Position numbers and translations under genes: made by a program
Shown: piece by piece, positions 45,791 through 53,955 of the stretch
Numbering within the stretch: the first letter of the stretch is position 1
Layout: each line of letters begins with the position of its first letter
Assembly (NCBI GenBank): GCA_023663725.1
Contig: JAMPGX010000014.1
Location: forward strand, 1 to 64,000
Origin: a bacterium
GTDB lineage: Bacteria > Bacillota > Clostridia > Lachnospirales > Lachnospiraceae
Direction: 5' to 3'
Length of the DNA: 64,000 nucleotides
Notes under the pieces: generated by a model
What the model was told of the DNA's origin: nothing
Seen by the model: only the letters and a program-made list of their open reading frames with translations
Databases searched by the model: none

Positions 45791-46861
45791 CTATAAGAGC
45801 AGTTCCTGCTTTTCCACTATAATCTTTATATATTCCTCTTTCTTATCGCGCATGACCTCCAATCCACTCAATAATTCTTCAAAATCAAATCTATGTGTAA
45901 TGTATTTTTCCGGACATATTTTGCCATTCCGAAGCCTATCCAACACATAGTGCCAGTCATCATCCGCGTCATGTGTAAAGGAAGAATTCCAGCTTCCCTG
46001 AACAGTCAACTGGTTCCTCAGAATTTTCCAATAAATATTCTTTTCTAGTATGATATTAGAAACTGGATTGCCTACAAGCTGTACGACCCCTCCGGGCGCT
46101 ACACTGTCAATCCCCTCACTGATCGTTTCATTCTTGCCAACACACTCAAAATATACATCCACTCCCTGCCCATCCGTCCGGTCCATCAGCCATTCATGCG
46201 GAGACATGCTCCTACTGTCACAGAAATCTTTATCTGGCAGGCCAAGCTCAATAGCAGCCTTATGTTGTATATCCTTGTTTCCCACCACAAAGACATTTGA
46301 AATATCTGCTTCCTTTAGAAACATTGTCAGCCATATTCCAATTGCCCCCAATCCACAGACCGCCACCTTAGCTGACGGAATCAGACTCTTCAACAAAGCA
46401 TGCCTCATAGCATGCACGGCCACAGCCATAGGCTCCATAATTGCAGCCTGCCCATAGGTCACAATATCTGGCAATTCCAGCAGATTCCATTGTGGCACTG
46501 CCACATACTCTGCAAATCCTCCATTCCTTCTTGAGCCTAGATAACTGTATTCACGGCATAGCTCATAATGTCCTTCACGACAAGGGATGCACTTTCTGCA
46601 GGGTATCAATGGAAAGATGCACACTCTCTTGCCCATCCAGCTTCTGTCGGCATACCTGCCCACATCCACTACTTTTCCTGAAAACTCATGACCTACTATC
46701 AAGGGATAGTAATAGGAACCTGTCTGAAAGATTCTCGGTATATCCGAACCGCAGACCCCTGCTGCATGTATCTCAATCAAGACATCATTATCCATTAGAG
46801 GCGGAATCGCTACATCTTCATATCTCAGATCATTGATATCATGTAAAACATATGCTTTCAT
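45791..46861 (-). CDS. Zinc-dependent medium-chain dehydrogenase, TarJ-like
   Basis: A 356-residue reductase. The catalytic zinc site uses CGSDIPR and GHEFSGKVVDVG. The structural zinc cysteines are in CRKCIPCREGHYELC, and the Rossmann motif is VAVCGLGAIGIW. Such enzymes reduce ketose phosphates to polyol phosphates (for example TarJ, ribulose-5-phosphate to ribitol-5-phosphate) or do the reverse. The cytidylyltransferase at 47950 and the epimerase at 48672 support a CDP-pentitol role. The ATG at 46861 has a GAGGAATA site; the codon four residues earlier is less likely. Galactitol or sorbitol dehydrogenase are alternatives. Confidence 0.88.
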   Translation of the reverse strand: MKAYVLHDINDLRYEDVAIPPLMDNDVLIEIHAAGVCGSDIPRIFQTGSYYYPLIVGHEFSGKVVDVGRYADRSWMGKRVCIFPLIPCRKCIPCREGHYELCREYSYLGSRRNGGFAEYVAVPQWNLLELPDIVTYGQAAIMEPMAVAVHAMRHALLKSLIPSAKVAVCGLGAIGIWLTMFLKEADISNVFVVGNKDIQHKAAIELGLPDKDFCDSRSMSPHEWLMDRTDGQGVDVYFECVGKNETISEGIDSVAPGGVVQLVGNPVSNIILEKNIYWKILRNQLTVQGSWNSSFTHDADDDWHYVLDRLRNGKICPEKYITHRFDFEELLSGLEVMRDKKEEYIKIIVEKQELLL

Positions 46862-46874
46862 TTTATTCCTCATC

Positions 46875-47909
46875 TCAATATTTCATCTCCAATTTGACAT
46901 ACGCCAAATATTGTCCCAATGAACAAATCCCCTCCTGCACCAGCTGTCTTTTGTCCAGATAGTGTTTTACTGCCTGCAATGAATCTTTTAACATCGGCTT
47001 GATCCAACTCCCTTGCCCTGATTCCCTGTCTATTTTTAAGAAATAGTTGTTTAAACGCATAACCCAATAAATGTATTGATTATCTCCACACCAGCTCATG
47101 AATTTCCACTGGTTCTCCTTGATGGAATATTCATAATCGATGGGATACTCGCTAAAAACACTATATTGTCCAGTTTCCATAGAATATATGAAAATTTCAT
47201 TTCCAAGTCCTGGCATCATCCAGATGTGCTTTTTCGTTACACATAATCTGGTACATATATATTTATCCTGCACTGATACAATAGGGATAAAATTGTCTGT
47301 CATCTTATACACTGTGTTACCGGCCAATGCATATATAGTACCGTTTGCATAAGTTATGTTGGAGATATCGTCGGGTAATGTTATATGCTTGATTGAATCT
47401 ATCTGGTAATGATTCAGGTTATACCGAATGCCAACCTTATGCATGCGATTAATCAAAAACATACTATCTCCGCAAAAACATCCTGTGTCAAAGATATATC
47501 CATCGCCACTATATGGTATATCGATGGTATACCTCTGCGTTGTTTTCGAGCGGGAATCAAATACTACTACAGCCGCCACATCACGGAGAAAAAAGAAAAG
47601 TCTTTCTCTATAGCGACACATACTTACAAATCGCTTATCATAACATCCCAGATCATGATAAATGATCGTATTGCCTTCTAGCTTTGATTCCGCAATCCAC
47701 GCTCCATTTGCATCCACAGCATATATCGCATCATTGATCACAGTAATATATGTCACCTTACTTTTTAAGGCGTCTCTTTGCATTACATCAACTTCTCCAT
47801 TGGATAGATCTACCTGAAGAAAAGCGCCACTATTTTCTGCTATATAGAGCATCTTATTATTATGCATACAACAACAATTGCCTTGTATAAATTCAATATC
47901 ACTTTTCAT
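46875..47909 (-). CDS. Beta-propeller-like protein of unknown function
   Basis: A 344-residue protein made of repeating short strands with hydrophobic-glycine turns, suggesting a six- or seven-bladed beta-propeller. Eight cysteines are scattered along it. The ATG at 47909 has a GGAG site 9 bp before it; a GTG start 36 bp earlier is possible but has none. There is no signal peptide. It sits inside the pentitol module between the cytidylyltransferase and the dehydrogenase. It might bind or sense a sugar polymer, or be an enzyme. No family is recognised. Confidence 0.72.
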   Translation of the reverse strand: MKSDIEFIQGNCCCMHNNKMLYIAENSGAFLQVDLSNGEVDVMQRDALKSKVTYITVINDAIYAVDANGAWIAESKLEGNTIIYHDLGCYDKRFVSMCRYRERLFFFLRDVAAVVVFDSRSKTTQRYTIDIPYSGDGYIFDTGCFCGDSMFLINRMHKVGIRYNLNHYQIDSIKHITLPDDISNITYANGTIYALAGNTVYKMTDNFIPIVSVQDKYICTRLCVTKKHIWMMPGLGNEIFIYSMETGQYSVFSEYPIDYEYSIKENQWKFMSWCGDNQYIYWVMRLNNYFLKIDRESGQGSWIKPMLKDSLQAVKHYLDKRQLVQEGICSLGQYLAYVKLEMKY

Positions 47910-47949
47910 GTATCCGTTCTCCAATCCCTCATGATAACAGATCACGCAT

Positions 47950-48666
47950 TTACACCGTTTTCTCTAACACCTTCTGCCGAAAACGCTCTAAGTCAGCCTC
48001 CGTTGTGATTTTGAAGTTCCCCTCATCACCATCTATCATAACAATGTCAAGTCCTGCCATAACAGCTGGTTCCGTAGAACCGTTGACCCTTAATAACTGC
48101 TCCGAGGAAAGCGCCCTGTTTGCATGGTAATAGACTCCCAGCCGAAATACCTCCGGCGCTTGTCCCGCAAAGACTTTTTTCCTGTCAAGCAGGGAATCCA
48201 CCCGCTTTCCATCGCAGCTGAGATAAACTGTATCCTTCATCGACAACACCGGCATTACCCCATCGTGTTCGCCGATTCTGGCAAAGCATGCCTTTATAAA
48301 TTCCTTCTCTACAAGGGGTCTCGCCGCATCGTGAATCATTATACAGCTATCGTCAGGCGCATATTGTTTCACGTCCTCCAAACCATTCAAGATCGAAAGC
48401 TGTCTGTTTTTCCCCGGTCTCGAAAACCCTTTAAGCTTGTGTAAATATTGATTGTGCCCCATACTTTGTCTGATAAAGGCATGCCATGCATCATCCGCCA
48501 CAATCTGTATCGCGTCTATAACATCATTGTCCAAAAACTTTTCAAGGCTATAGGCTATAACCGGCTTCCCCTGCACCGCCAAATATTGTTTGGGAATATT
48601 GCTGTGAAGCCGCACCCCTGTCCCTCCTGCCAATATAATCGCCGTATTCACACCATTTGCCCCCAT
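47950..48666 (-). CDS. IspD/TarI-family cytidylyltransferase
   Basis: A 238-residue enzyme with AIILAGGTGVRLHSNIPKQ, DAARPLV and GNFKITTEADL, as in IspD and TarI. These join CTP to a sugar-alcohol phosphate (ribitol-5-phosphate in TarI, methylerythritol phosphate in IspD). The epimerase-like gene upstream and the dehydrogenase downstream favour a CDP-pentitol product over an isoprenoid function. It is separated from the epimerase gene by only 5 bp. Which pentitol (ribitol, arabinitol or xylitol) is made is an open question. Confidence 0.88.
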   Translation of the reverse strand: MGANGVNTAIILAGGTGVRLHSNIPKQYLAVQGKPVIAYSLEKFLDNDVIDAIQIVADDAWHAFIRQSMGHNQYLHKLKGFSRPGKNRQLSILNGLEDVKQYAPDDSCIMIHDAARPLVEKEFIKACFARIGEHDGVMPVLSMKDTVYLSCDGKRVDSLLDRKKVFAGQAPEVFRLGVYYHANRALSSEQLLRVNGSTEPAVMAGLDIVMIDGDEGNFKITTEADLERFRQKVLEKTV

Positions 48667-48671
48667 ATATT

Positions 48672-49358
48672 CTAATTCCGACCAGCCAATTGTGCCGCCT
48701 CGCCGTATTTCCGAATTTCGGCTATTATTTCACTGTATGGCCTGTTTTTCCCAAAAAGAAGCGTAGTTCCCAGCACAAATCCGGATACTCCTTTGGGCTG
48801 AAACTGTATGATCTTATCCGCGCTGCATGCGCCATCCCAATAAACAGTAAAATCCATTTCCGCCTTCATAGATAGCAACTTGTCGATCTTTCCGCCAACA
48901 TAGGGCAGATACATCTGCGCAGCATTGCCTGGATTCACCGACATGACAAGCACCTTCTTGACAATCCGAAGCATCTCGTATACTGTCTCGATGCTGGTTC
49001 CCGGATTGATGGCAATCCCCGGTACCATCCCCGCATCAATAATCTTCTGCAAAGTTGTGGATGGATGGTATTCTGCCTCCGGATGAATATAAACTGTATC
49101 TCCTGGACGCAACTTCTTTAAAAACATATGAATGTTATTGTTGGGATGCTCAATCATCAGATGTACATCAAGAGGACTCTGGGTAGCGGTAGCTATATAG
49201 GCCATATCATTGATAGACATCGCAAAATTAGGAACATATCTACCATCCATAATGTCAATATGGAAAGAGTCTATACCAGCCTCATCCAACTCTCTTACTT
49301 CCCTCTCCAAGTTGCCATAATTTGCGCACATCATTGATGCGTTCAATTCAAAGTACAT
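48672..49358 (-). CDS. Ribulose-phosphate 3-epimerase family protein
   Basis: A 228-residue TIM barrel of the ribulose-phosphate epimerase type. Visible motifs are FHIDIMDGRYVPNFAMS (metal-binding His and Asp), DVHLMIEHP and the second catalytic Asp in YWDGACS. The last differs from the usual VDGG. AGGAGGAA precedes the ATG. Because it is embedded in a CDP-pentitol set and not in the pentose phosphate pathway, it may feed xylulose-5-phosphate, or another pentulose phosphate, to the dehydrogenase. Psicose/allulose-phosphate epimerase is another possibility. Confidence 0.88.
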   Translation of the reverse strand: MYFELNASMMCANYGNLEREVRELDEAGIDSFHIDIMDGRYVPNFAMSINDMAYIATATQSPLDVHLMIEHPNNNIHMFLKKLRPGDTVYIHPEAEYHPSTTLQKIIDAGMVPGIAINPGTSIETVYEMLRIVKKVLVMSVNPGNAAQMYLPYVGGKIDKLLSMKAEMDFTVYWDGACSADKIIQFQPKGVSGFVLGTTLLFGKNRPYSEIIAEIRKYGEAAQLAGRN

Positions 49359-49386
49359 TGCATTCCTCCTCGTAAGAACAGCTTCA

Positions 49387-50481
49387 CTAACGCAAAAAGT
49401 TTTTATTAGCGTACACTATTGTATATTTTTCTCTATGTCTCTCAAAAAAATAGGTAATCAACCTCTCAGATAAAAATCCTGGATATCGGTTCATATATGT
49501 ATCTTCCCGCTCCCCGCCGTGTGCTGCCACCGCATCCAAAATAGGATAAAGCCAGCTGCATAGCTCTCGCAGTACTTCTCTGCGGGCGATAATCATGTTG
49601 CAAGGAGAATACAAATACCCCTCAAAAAACCTTTTGGCATCATCATACTCGTCCGGAAGCTCGTTTCTGAAATATTCCATCATATATTCCCAGTCGGCAC
49701 TGTCATGCCTTTCCATATAATTATCCGCTATACTGGGGCCGACATACAACGGCACTGGCAGAATGACATCCACATGGTTAGCAATAATGCGCGGCACCCA
49801 GTCAACGGGCAACAGAAAATGCCTCCTGTAATGTGCCAATCCTACATAATCCTCCCTGGCATTTTTCCATACCCAATACAGGCCCGTAAGTTCACAGTAT
49901 TGCCTGTTTTTATGGGATATGTTTTCCCCCTCACAATCGGTGATGACCTCCGGCGATATTCTCTGACTGGTCAACGCCGCTCCAACCTGCAGCATCGTTT
50001 CATCCTCTGTCATATGGTATTCGTCTGTCAACGGCATATCCAGAATTGAGCATGCCACATAAATTCTTGCCGTCTTGTGTGGACAGCACACTTCCGTCTG
50101 CAAATCGTTGACAAGCCTAAAGGTTCTTCCCATACTGCGCCAATATTTGTGGATAAATTGATTGCGAAGCCGCATATCCAGCTCCACAGTCAGAGGTATG
50201 ATCTTCTTCATGCCTGCATCCCGTAGTTCCTTCACGACCTTGGGGTGATTGGCTCCACGCATACCTATATAAACGGGATAGTCCGTACACAGGCCGCTCC
50301 CAATCAGACGAACAGGAATGCCATCCACCGTATCCTTGTTTTCTGACATATTGTCAACCAGAAACGCTTCGGTCAGGACATCGGGATACAGATACTCCAG
50401 ATACTTCCGCAATGTTCTCCCTCTGGAATGCGCACCAGCTATATATATTCTCGTTGAAGTCCTCTCCCGCCCCTCTCTCAT
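49387..50481 (-). CDS. DUF4422-domain glycosyltransferase with N-terminal Rossmann-like domain
   Basis: A 364-residue protein. Residues 1-115 look like a Rossmann-type domain (TRIYIAGAHSRGRTLRKYL), while 135-364 are a DUF4422 domain with YCELTGLYWVWKN and VGLAHYRRHF, found in capsule glycosyltransferases. The start overlaps the fumarase-like alpha gene by 4 bp, so it is translated with that operon. It probably attaches a sugar that bears, or receives, the group made by the upstream genes. The donor is not known. Confidence 0.87.
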   Translation of the reverse strand: MREGRERTSTRIYIAGAHSRGRTLRKYLEYLYPDVLTEAFLVDNMSENKDTVDGIPVRLIGSGLCTDYPVYIGMRGANHPKVVKELRDAGMKKIIPLTVELDMRLRNQFIHKYWRSMGRTFRLVNDLQTEVCCPHKTARIYVACSILDMPLTDEYHMTEDETMLQVGAALTSQRISPEVITDCEGENISHKNRQYCELTGLYWVWKNAREDYVGLAHYRRHFLLPVDWVPRIIANHVDVILPVPLYVGPSIADNYMERHDSADWEYMMEYFRNELPDEYDDAKRFFEGYLYSPCNMIIARREVLRELCSWLYPILDAVAAHGGEREDTYMNRYPGFLSERLITYFFERHREKYTIVYANKNFLR

Positions 50482-51347
50482 GATACTCTATTCTCCAAAA
50501 TAACAGAGGCATGCCTTGGCTCAAAACAGCAACATGGCCTCATGCATACGATCCGTACGCCGCTCGCTCTCTGCGGACCAACCTTCATAAATGTTGCCAA
50601 CACCGATGTGCTCCCCCCCAGCCCGATGGGGCCAATTCCCGCTTGATTGACACGCTCCGTAATCTCACTTTCCAGCTGGCTCTGGTTCTCGTAGTCTCCC
50701 TCCACCAAGGCCTGCAACATCATTGCTGTGGCTTCATAATGAGACCTTCCAATTCCAACTGCAAGTGTACACGGCGTGCAGCCCAACAGCGTTGCCCCCT
50801 CCGTTGCCCACGAGACGATTTCATCCACTACATTGCCAATATCATGCCTGTGAAATACTCGGTATGTCTTTGCCCTGATTGCAGGTCCTCCGCCAAACAT
50901 AAGTATATGCAGTCTGATCAAGTCCTCCTCAATACTTCTAATCATGATCGGCGCCATCTCCAAAGCTCCCGGGTCTTCATACAACCCCTGAGATTGATCC
51001 AGCCTATCGCACGCCTCTCCCTTAACTGCCATGGGACGTCCGGGCAGTTTTCTCAGCCCTTGCGCAATACCTTCTTTGACTGCCTCCAATAATCCACCTG
51101 TAACCGGACAATTAGGGCCTATTTCCAGCAAAAGATGAGGAATACCTGTATCATCGCAGAGCGGGCTCCTGTTTTCTTCTGCAATCTCTGCATTTTTAAG
51201 TATTATCTCCAACGCCCACCTTGCCCGCTCGTTATCTTCCGCAGCAATCCGCCGCTGGTAAGCAGCTTTCTTATCCGCTAAGAATGTGGAACCAGCACAA
51301 ACCAAGGTGTCGCACACTTTTTCAACTATCTCCTTGTAATCTTGCAT
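50478..51347 (-). CDS. Class I fumarase/tartrate dehydratase-type alpha subunit
   Basis: A 289-residue protein of the Fumerase N-domain family (TtdA/FumA-like), which uses a [4Fe-4S] cluster to remove or add water at a dicarboxylic acid. Features are CDDTGIPHLLLEIG, MFGGGPAIRAK and GCTPCTLAVGIGRSHYEA, with conserved cysteines at the presumed cluster site. AGGAGC precedes the ATG. The matching beta subunit lies directly upstream (14 bp). Linkage to a CitE-like lyase and a glycan operon argues that the substrate is not plain fumarate. Tartrate, mesaconate or a phosphonate analogue are candidates. Confidence 0.9.
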   Translation of the reverse strand: MQDYKEIVEKVCDTLVCAGSTFLADKKAAYQRRIAAEDNERARWALEIILKNAEIAEENRSPLCDDTGIPHLLLEIGPNCPVTGGLLEAVKEGIAQGLRKLPGRPMAVKGEACDRLDQSQGLYEDPGALEMAPIMIRSIEEDLIRLHILMFGGGPAIRAKTYRVFHRHDIGNVVDEIVSWATEGATLLGCTPCTLAVGIGRSHYEATAMMLQALVEGDYENQSQLESEITERVNQAGIGPIGLGGSTSVLATFMKVGPQRASGVRIVCMRPCCCFEPRHASVILENRVS

Positions 51348-51361
51348 TCCGCTCCTCGTTT

Positions 51362-51865
51362 CTAATAGATGCTCTCGTCGTGCGCTGCGGCAACAATGGC
51401 AGGATATTCCCTGACTTCGATTTCATAAAAGGCCTCCATGCCCAATTCTGGAAAAGCCACAACACGACGGGATAGCGTGTTTTTCTCCAAAAGGGCAGTG
51501 ACAGGGGGCATAACCGCATAGACGGAATGATATTGATTCAACAGTTCAATGGTCTTCCTCCCGATTGCCCCCTTTCCCAGATGCATTTTTACACCTGCTT
51601 GGGAAAGCATCGGAAAGCTGCTTTCTATCTCGACTTTATTGCTAGATGTAGGTCCCACTCCCGCAGCGCTGACTGCCGTGTGAAAGATTACGCTTCCCTC
51701 CAACTCAATCCCATATTGTTCCAGCTTTCTATCCTCAATCAGCTTACAGATTCTGGGCAGGACAGCATCGCGACCACAATATATTTTCCCTGTTATCCGT
51801 ATCATCTCTCCAACATGCAACCCCTGCACTACCTCATTGGAAATCGGTGTCTGTATGTTTCTCAT
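51362..51865 (-). CDS. Class I fumarase/tartrate dehydratase-type beta subunit
   Basis: A 167-residue partner of the alpha subunit, with the Fumerase C-domain signature VGPTSSNKVE and the GKIYCGRDAVLPR opening. A GGAGAT site precedes the ATG, and only 2 bp separate it from the CitE-like stop. Together the two subunits would form a two-subunit dehydratase of the TtdAB kind. As the local operon makes an unknown product, the reaction is only described as hydration or dehydration of a hydroxy-acid. Confidence 0.9.
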   Translation of the reverse strand: MRNIQTPISNEVVQGLHVGEMIRITGKIYCGRDAVLPRICKLIEDRKLEQYGIELEGSVIFHTAVSAAGVGPTSSNKVEIESSFPMLSQAGVKMHLGKGAIGRKTIELLNQYHSVYAVMPPVTALLEKNTLSRRVVAFPELGMEAFYEIEVREYPAIVAAAHDESIY

Positions 51866-51867
51866 GT

Positions 51868-53034
51868 TTAGATCTCCATCCCGTCTTTTTTCACTTCCGC
51901 GAAAAGTTGAATGAAACTACTTTCATTCTCTATTACACCAAATGCACGCGCACGCATATATATCTTTTCCGCCCAGTTCGTGTGAGGTTTGACTTCGTTC
52001 ATCTTATTGCCGCCTTCCCCTTTAAACACGCCTCCCTCTTCGTTATGCAGAATATTGACCGCGTCCTGATATTCTTCTTTTGTCACTGCCTGCATTGCGT
52101 TAACGTATTTAATATGTGTGGGGTGTATCACCGTCCTACCGATAAACCCATTCGCCTTATCCAAAATCACCTCTCTCAGTAGTCCGTCCACTTCCATATT
52201 GACAATGGGAATTCTCTTCAACAGGCAATCTTCAATATCATGACTGGGCAGCGCTTCAAACATCATCTGCTTACTTGCACGAAAATACTCCCACACCGGA
52301 CCGGATACCACATAGTCATTGTTGCGCCCAAAAACATTAATAATATCTGACAGAATCTCACGTACTGTCAGAATGTCATAGATTGAATAGTCCACTCCCC
52401 TTCTCACGCCAAAGCAGGAGGAAAAGTCCGTTGCTCCAACACGCACCTGCAACACGATATCCTTATATTGCTCCAGAATCTTCCGGATTCCAATCAATTC
52501 GTCCATTCGCGTCTCTTTTAGAGCAACCTCCACGTCCTCTATTATAGGCATTGCGTATATAATTTCATCAAACTTTTTATTCAGGTTTTCTAAATACTCC
52601 AAATATGCGCTGCCATTACGAGTGTTAAACTTAGGGAAATTAATTCCTGTCAAAACCCGCACCTGGTGTTTTGTCAACTGTTCCGCAAAACGCTCAAACT
52701 GCTGTTGATTTCTGACGCGACAGAAAATCAGCGGAATATCCTCATATGACAATACTCCGCCATCCAACGCGTCTGCAAGCCTGTCCAAAGTGTTAAGCAC
52801 ATTTTGCTCCGCCTGTTCCACCTGATCTTCCGGACATGCGTCCTCAAAGCAAAATACCATGGAAGTAAGCTCCGGTATCTGACGACCCAATATTTTATCT
52901 GCGAAATCCTTAGTACCCGGCATGTAGATTGTGGCGCCCAGACAGTATTGAAGAAAACTCTTATCGGTATATTTGTTGAATTCCTCTGGCTCAACCACAA
53001 AGCTGAAGCCTGGACTATATTTGTGATGTCTCAT
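51868..53034 (-). CDS. CitE/HpcH-HpaI-like C-C bond lyase
   Basis: A 388-residue TIM-barrel protein of the citrate lyase beta/HpcH aldolase superfamily, longer than CitE (about 290). The segments LQVRVGATDFSSCFGVRRG, MPIIEDVEVAL and RTVIHPTHIKYVN carry the family's Arg, Glu and Asp residues that bind magnesium and the keto acid. The layout matches the PF15617-type stand-alone lyases. Such enzymes join or cleave a pyruvate- or acetate-like unit and an aldehyde. GAGGTGA lies just before the ATG. It stands 6 bp after the unassigned TIM-barrel gene. The true substrate is unknown. Confidence 0.87.
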   Translation of the reverse strand: MRHHKYSPGFSFVVEPEEFNKYTDKSFLQYCLGATIYMPGTKDFADKILGRQIPELTSMVFCFEDACPEDQVEQAEQNVLNTLDRLADALDGGVLSYEDIPLIFCRVRNQQQFERFAEQLTKHQVRVLTGINFPKFNTRNGSAYLEYLENLNKKFDEIIYAMPIIEDVEVALKETRMDELIGIRKILEQYKDIVLQVRVGATDFSSCFGVRRGVDYSIYDILTVREILSDIINVFGRNNDYVVSGPVWEYFRASKQMMFEALPSHDIEDCLLKRIPIVNMEVDGLLREVILDKANGFIGRTVIHPTHIKYVNAMQAVTKEEYQDAVNILHNEEGGVFKGEGGNKMNEVKPHTNWAEKIYMRARAFGVIENESSFIQLFAEVKKDGMEI

Positions 53035-53040
53035 CTTTTG

Positions 53041-53934
53041 TCACCTCACAGCCCCTTTAGGAGACTGTTTTGCCTCCGGATAATATTCATCAATGACCCT
53101 TTTTACCAAAGAAACCTGTTTTGCCCTCTTTTTTGCATCGTCAGCAGTAGAGTCCCAGCTGTGAGTAGCCGCAACAGAACCGCCTGTCTTCAAATAAATC
53201 GGCGCCGCTACCCGTATCATCTCAGGCACTTCATAATGACGTATGAACCCCCCCGTTGACTTGGGATTTTCCGTATGAATGTCTATCGGAATATCTATTG
53301 CCTGACGCATAGCCGCCAACATCTGCAATTGAATATCTCTCACGGGATTGACGGAATTAGCTCCCAGCATTTCAAGAACCTTTGCTGAACACGGATTTCC
53401 ATGTCCCATATGGGCCGAGATTTTAAAGTGACAGTCCTCTGGGATCTCACCTGCATTTCTCATCTCATTAAGCAGCCATAGGCAGCCCTCATCATATACG
53501 AGAAAGGATCTGCAGCCAAAGCCCGCCGCTCTCTTCACATCCTCCACCGCCCGTACAATCTGTTCCTGTCCCCGCAGACGATATCCCATTCTAACCCCTT
53601 CCGGCGTATTCACCGAAGCGCTGGTATCCGTAGTAGCCCTAGGGCCGATAGCCAGTATCAAATCCGTCTCCGCTTGCCTGGCCAGCCTGACCATCTCCAT
53701 GATCTCATTGTCAGTGAGCATCATGATGCCTTTCGTCTGAGTTACACGGTGAAGCACTATCCCATATTGATCCATCGCCTCCAAAAGCGCTTCCATAACC
53801 TTGGGACCCTGGATTCCAGGAACCTCAAATCGGTATTGCCCTCCGTCACTAAAACGCTTTTCTGAAGTCGGCAGATCATACGCATCTCCCGATGGCAAGC
53901 CAATTGTCTGTAAAAATTCTCGTGTTTTCCGCAC
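53041..53934 (-). CDS. TIM-barrel-like protein of unassigned family
   Basis: A 297-residue soluble protein with strand-helix repeats ending in LILAIGPRATTDTS, FLVYDEGCLWLLNEM, HFKISAHMGHGNPCSAKVL and IPIDIHTENPKSTGG. These look like successive strand ends of a TIM barrel, with acidic and histidine residues that could bind metal. It starts with GTG at 53934 behind GAGAGGG. Distant likeness to the U32 peptidase group is suspected, but the U32 cysteine signature is missing. In the operon it lies between the AepY-like and CitE-like genes and is likely a lyase or isomerase on the same substrate. Function unknown. Confidence 0.78.
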   Translation of the reverse strand: MRKTREFLQTIGLPSGDAYDLPTSEKRFSDGGQYRFEVPGIQGPKVMEALLEAMDQYGIVLHRVTQTKGIMMLTDNEIMEMVRLARQAETDLILAIGPRATTDTSASVNTPEGVRMGYRLRGQEQIVRAVEDVKRAAGFGCRSFLVYDEGCLWLLNEMRNAGEIPEDCHFKISAHMGHGNPCSAKVLEMLGANSVNPVRDIQLQMLAAMRQAIDIPIDIHTENPKSTGGFIRHYEVPEMIRVAAPIYLKTGGSVAATHSWDSTADDAKKRAKQVSLVKRVIDEYYPEAKQSPKGAVR

Positions 53935-53955
53935 TTTCCATCCCTCTCCTTCAAT

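Noticed and set aside
50478-51865. Ordinary TCA-cycle fumarase
   Set aside because: Family fits, but position within a glycan operon between a CitE-like lyase and a glycosyltransferase argues for another substrate; kept as dehydratase of unknown substrate.
53041-53934. U32-family collagenase-like peptidase
   Set aside because: The diagnostic cysteine signature of U32 is missing; only general barrel likeness remains.
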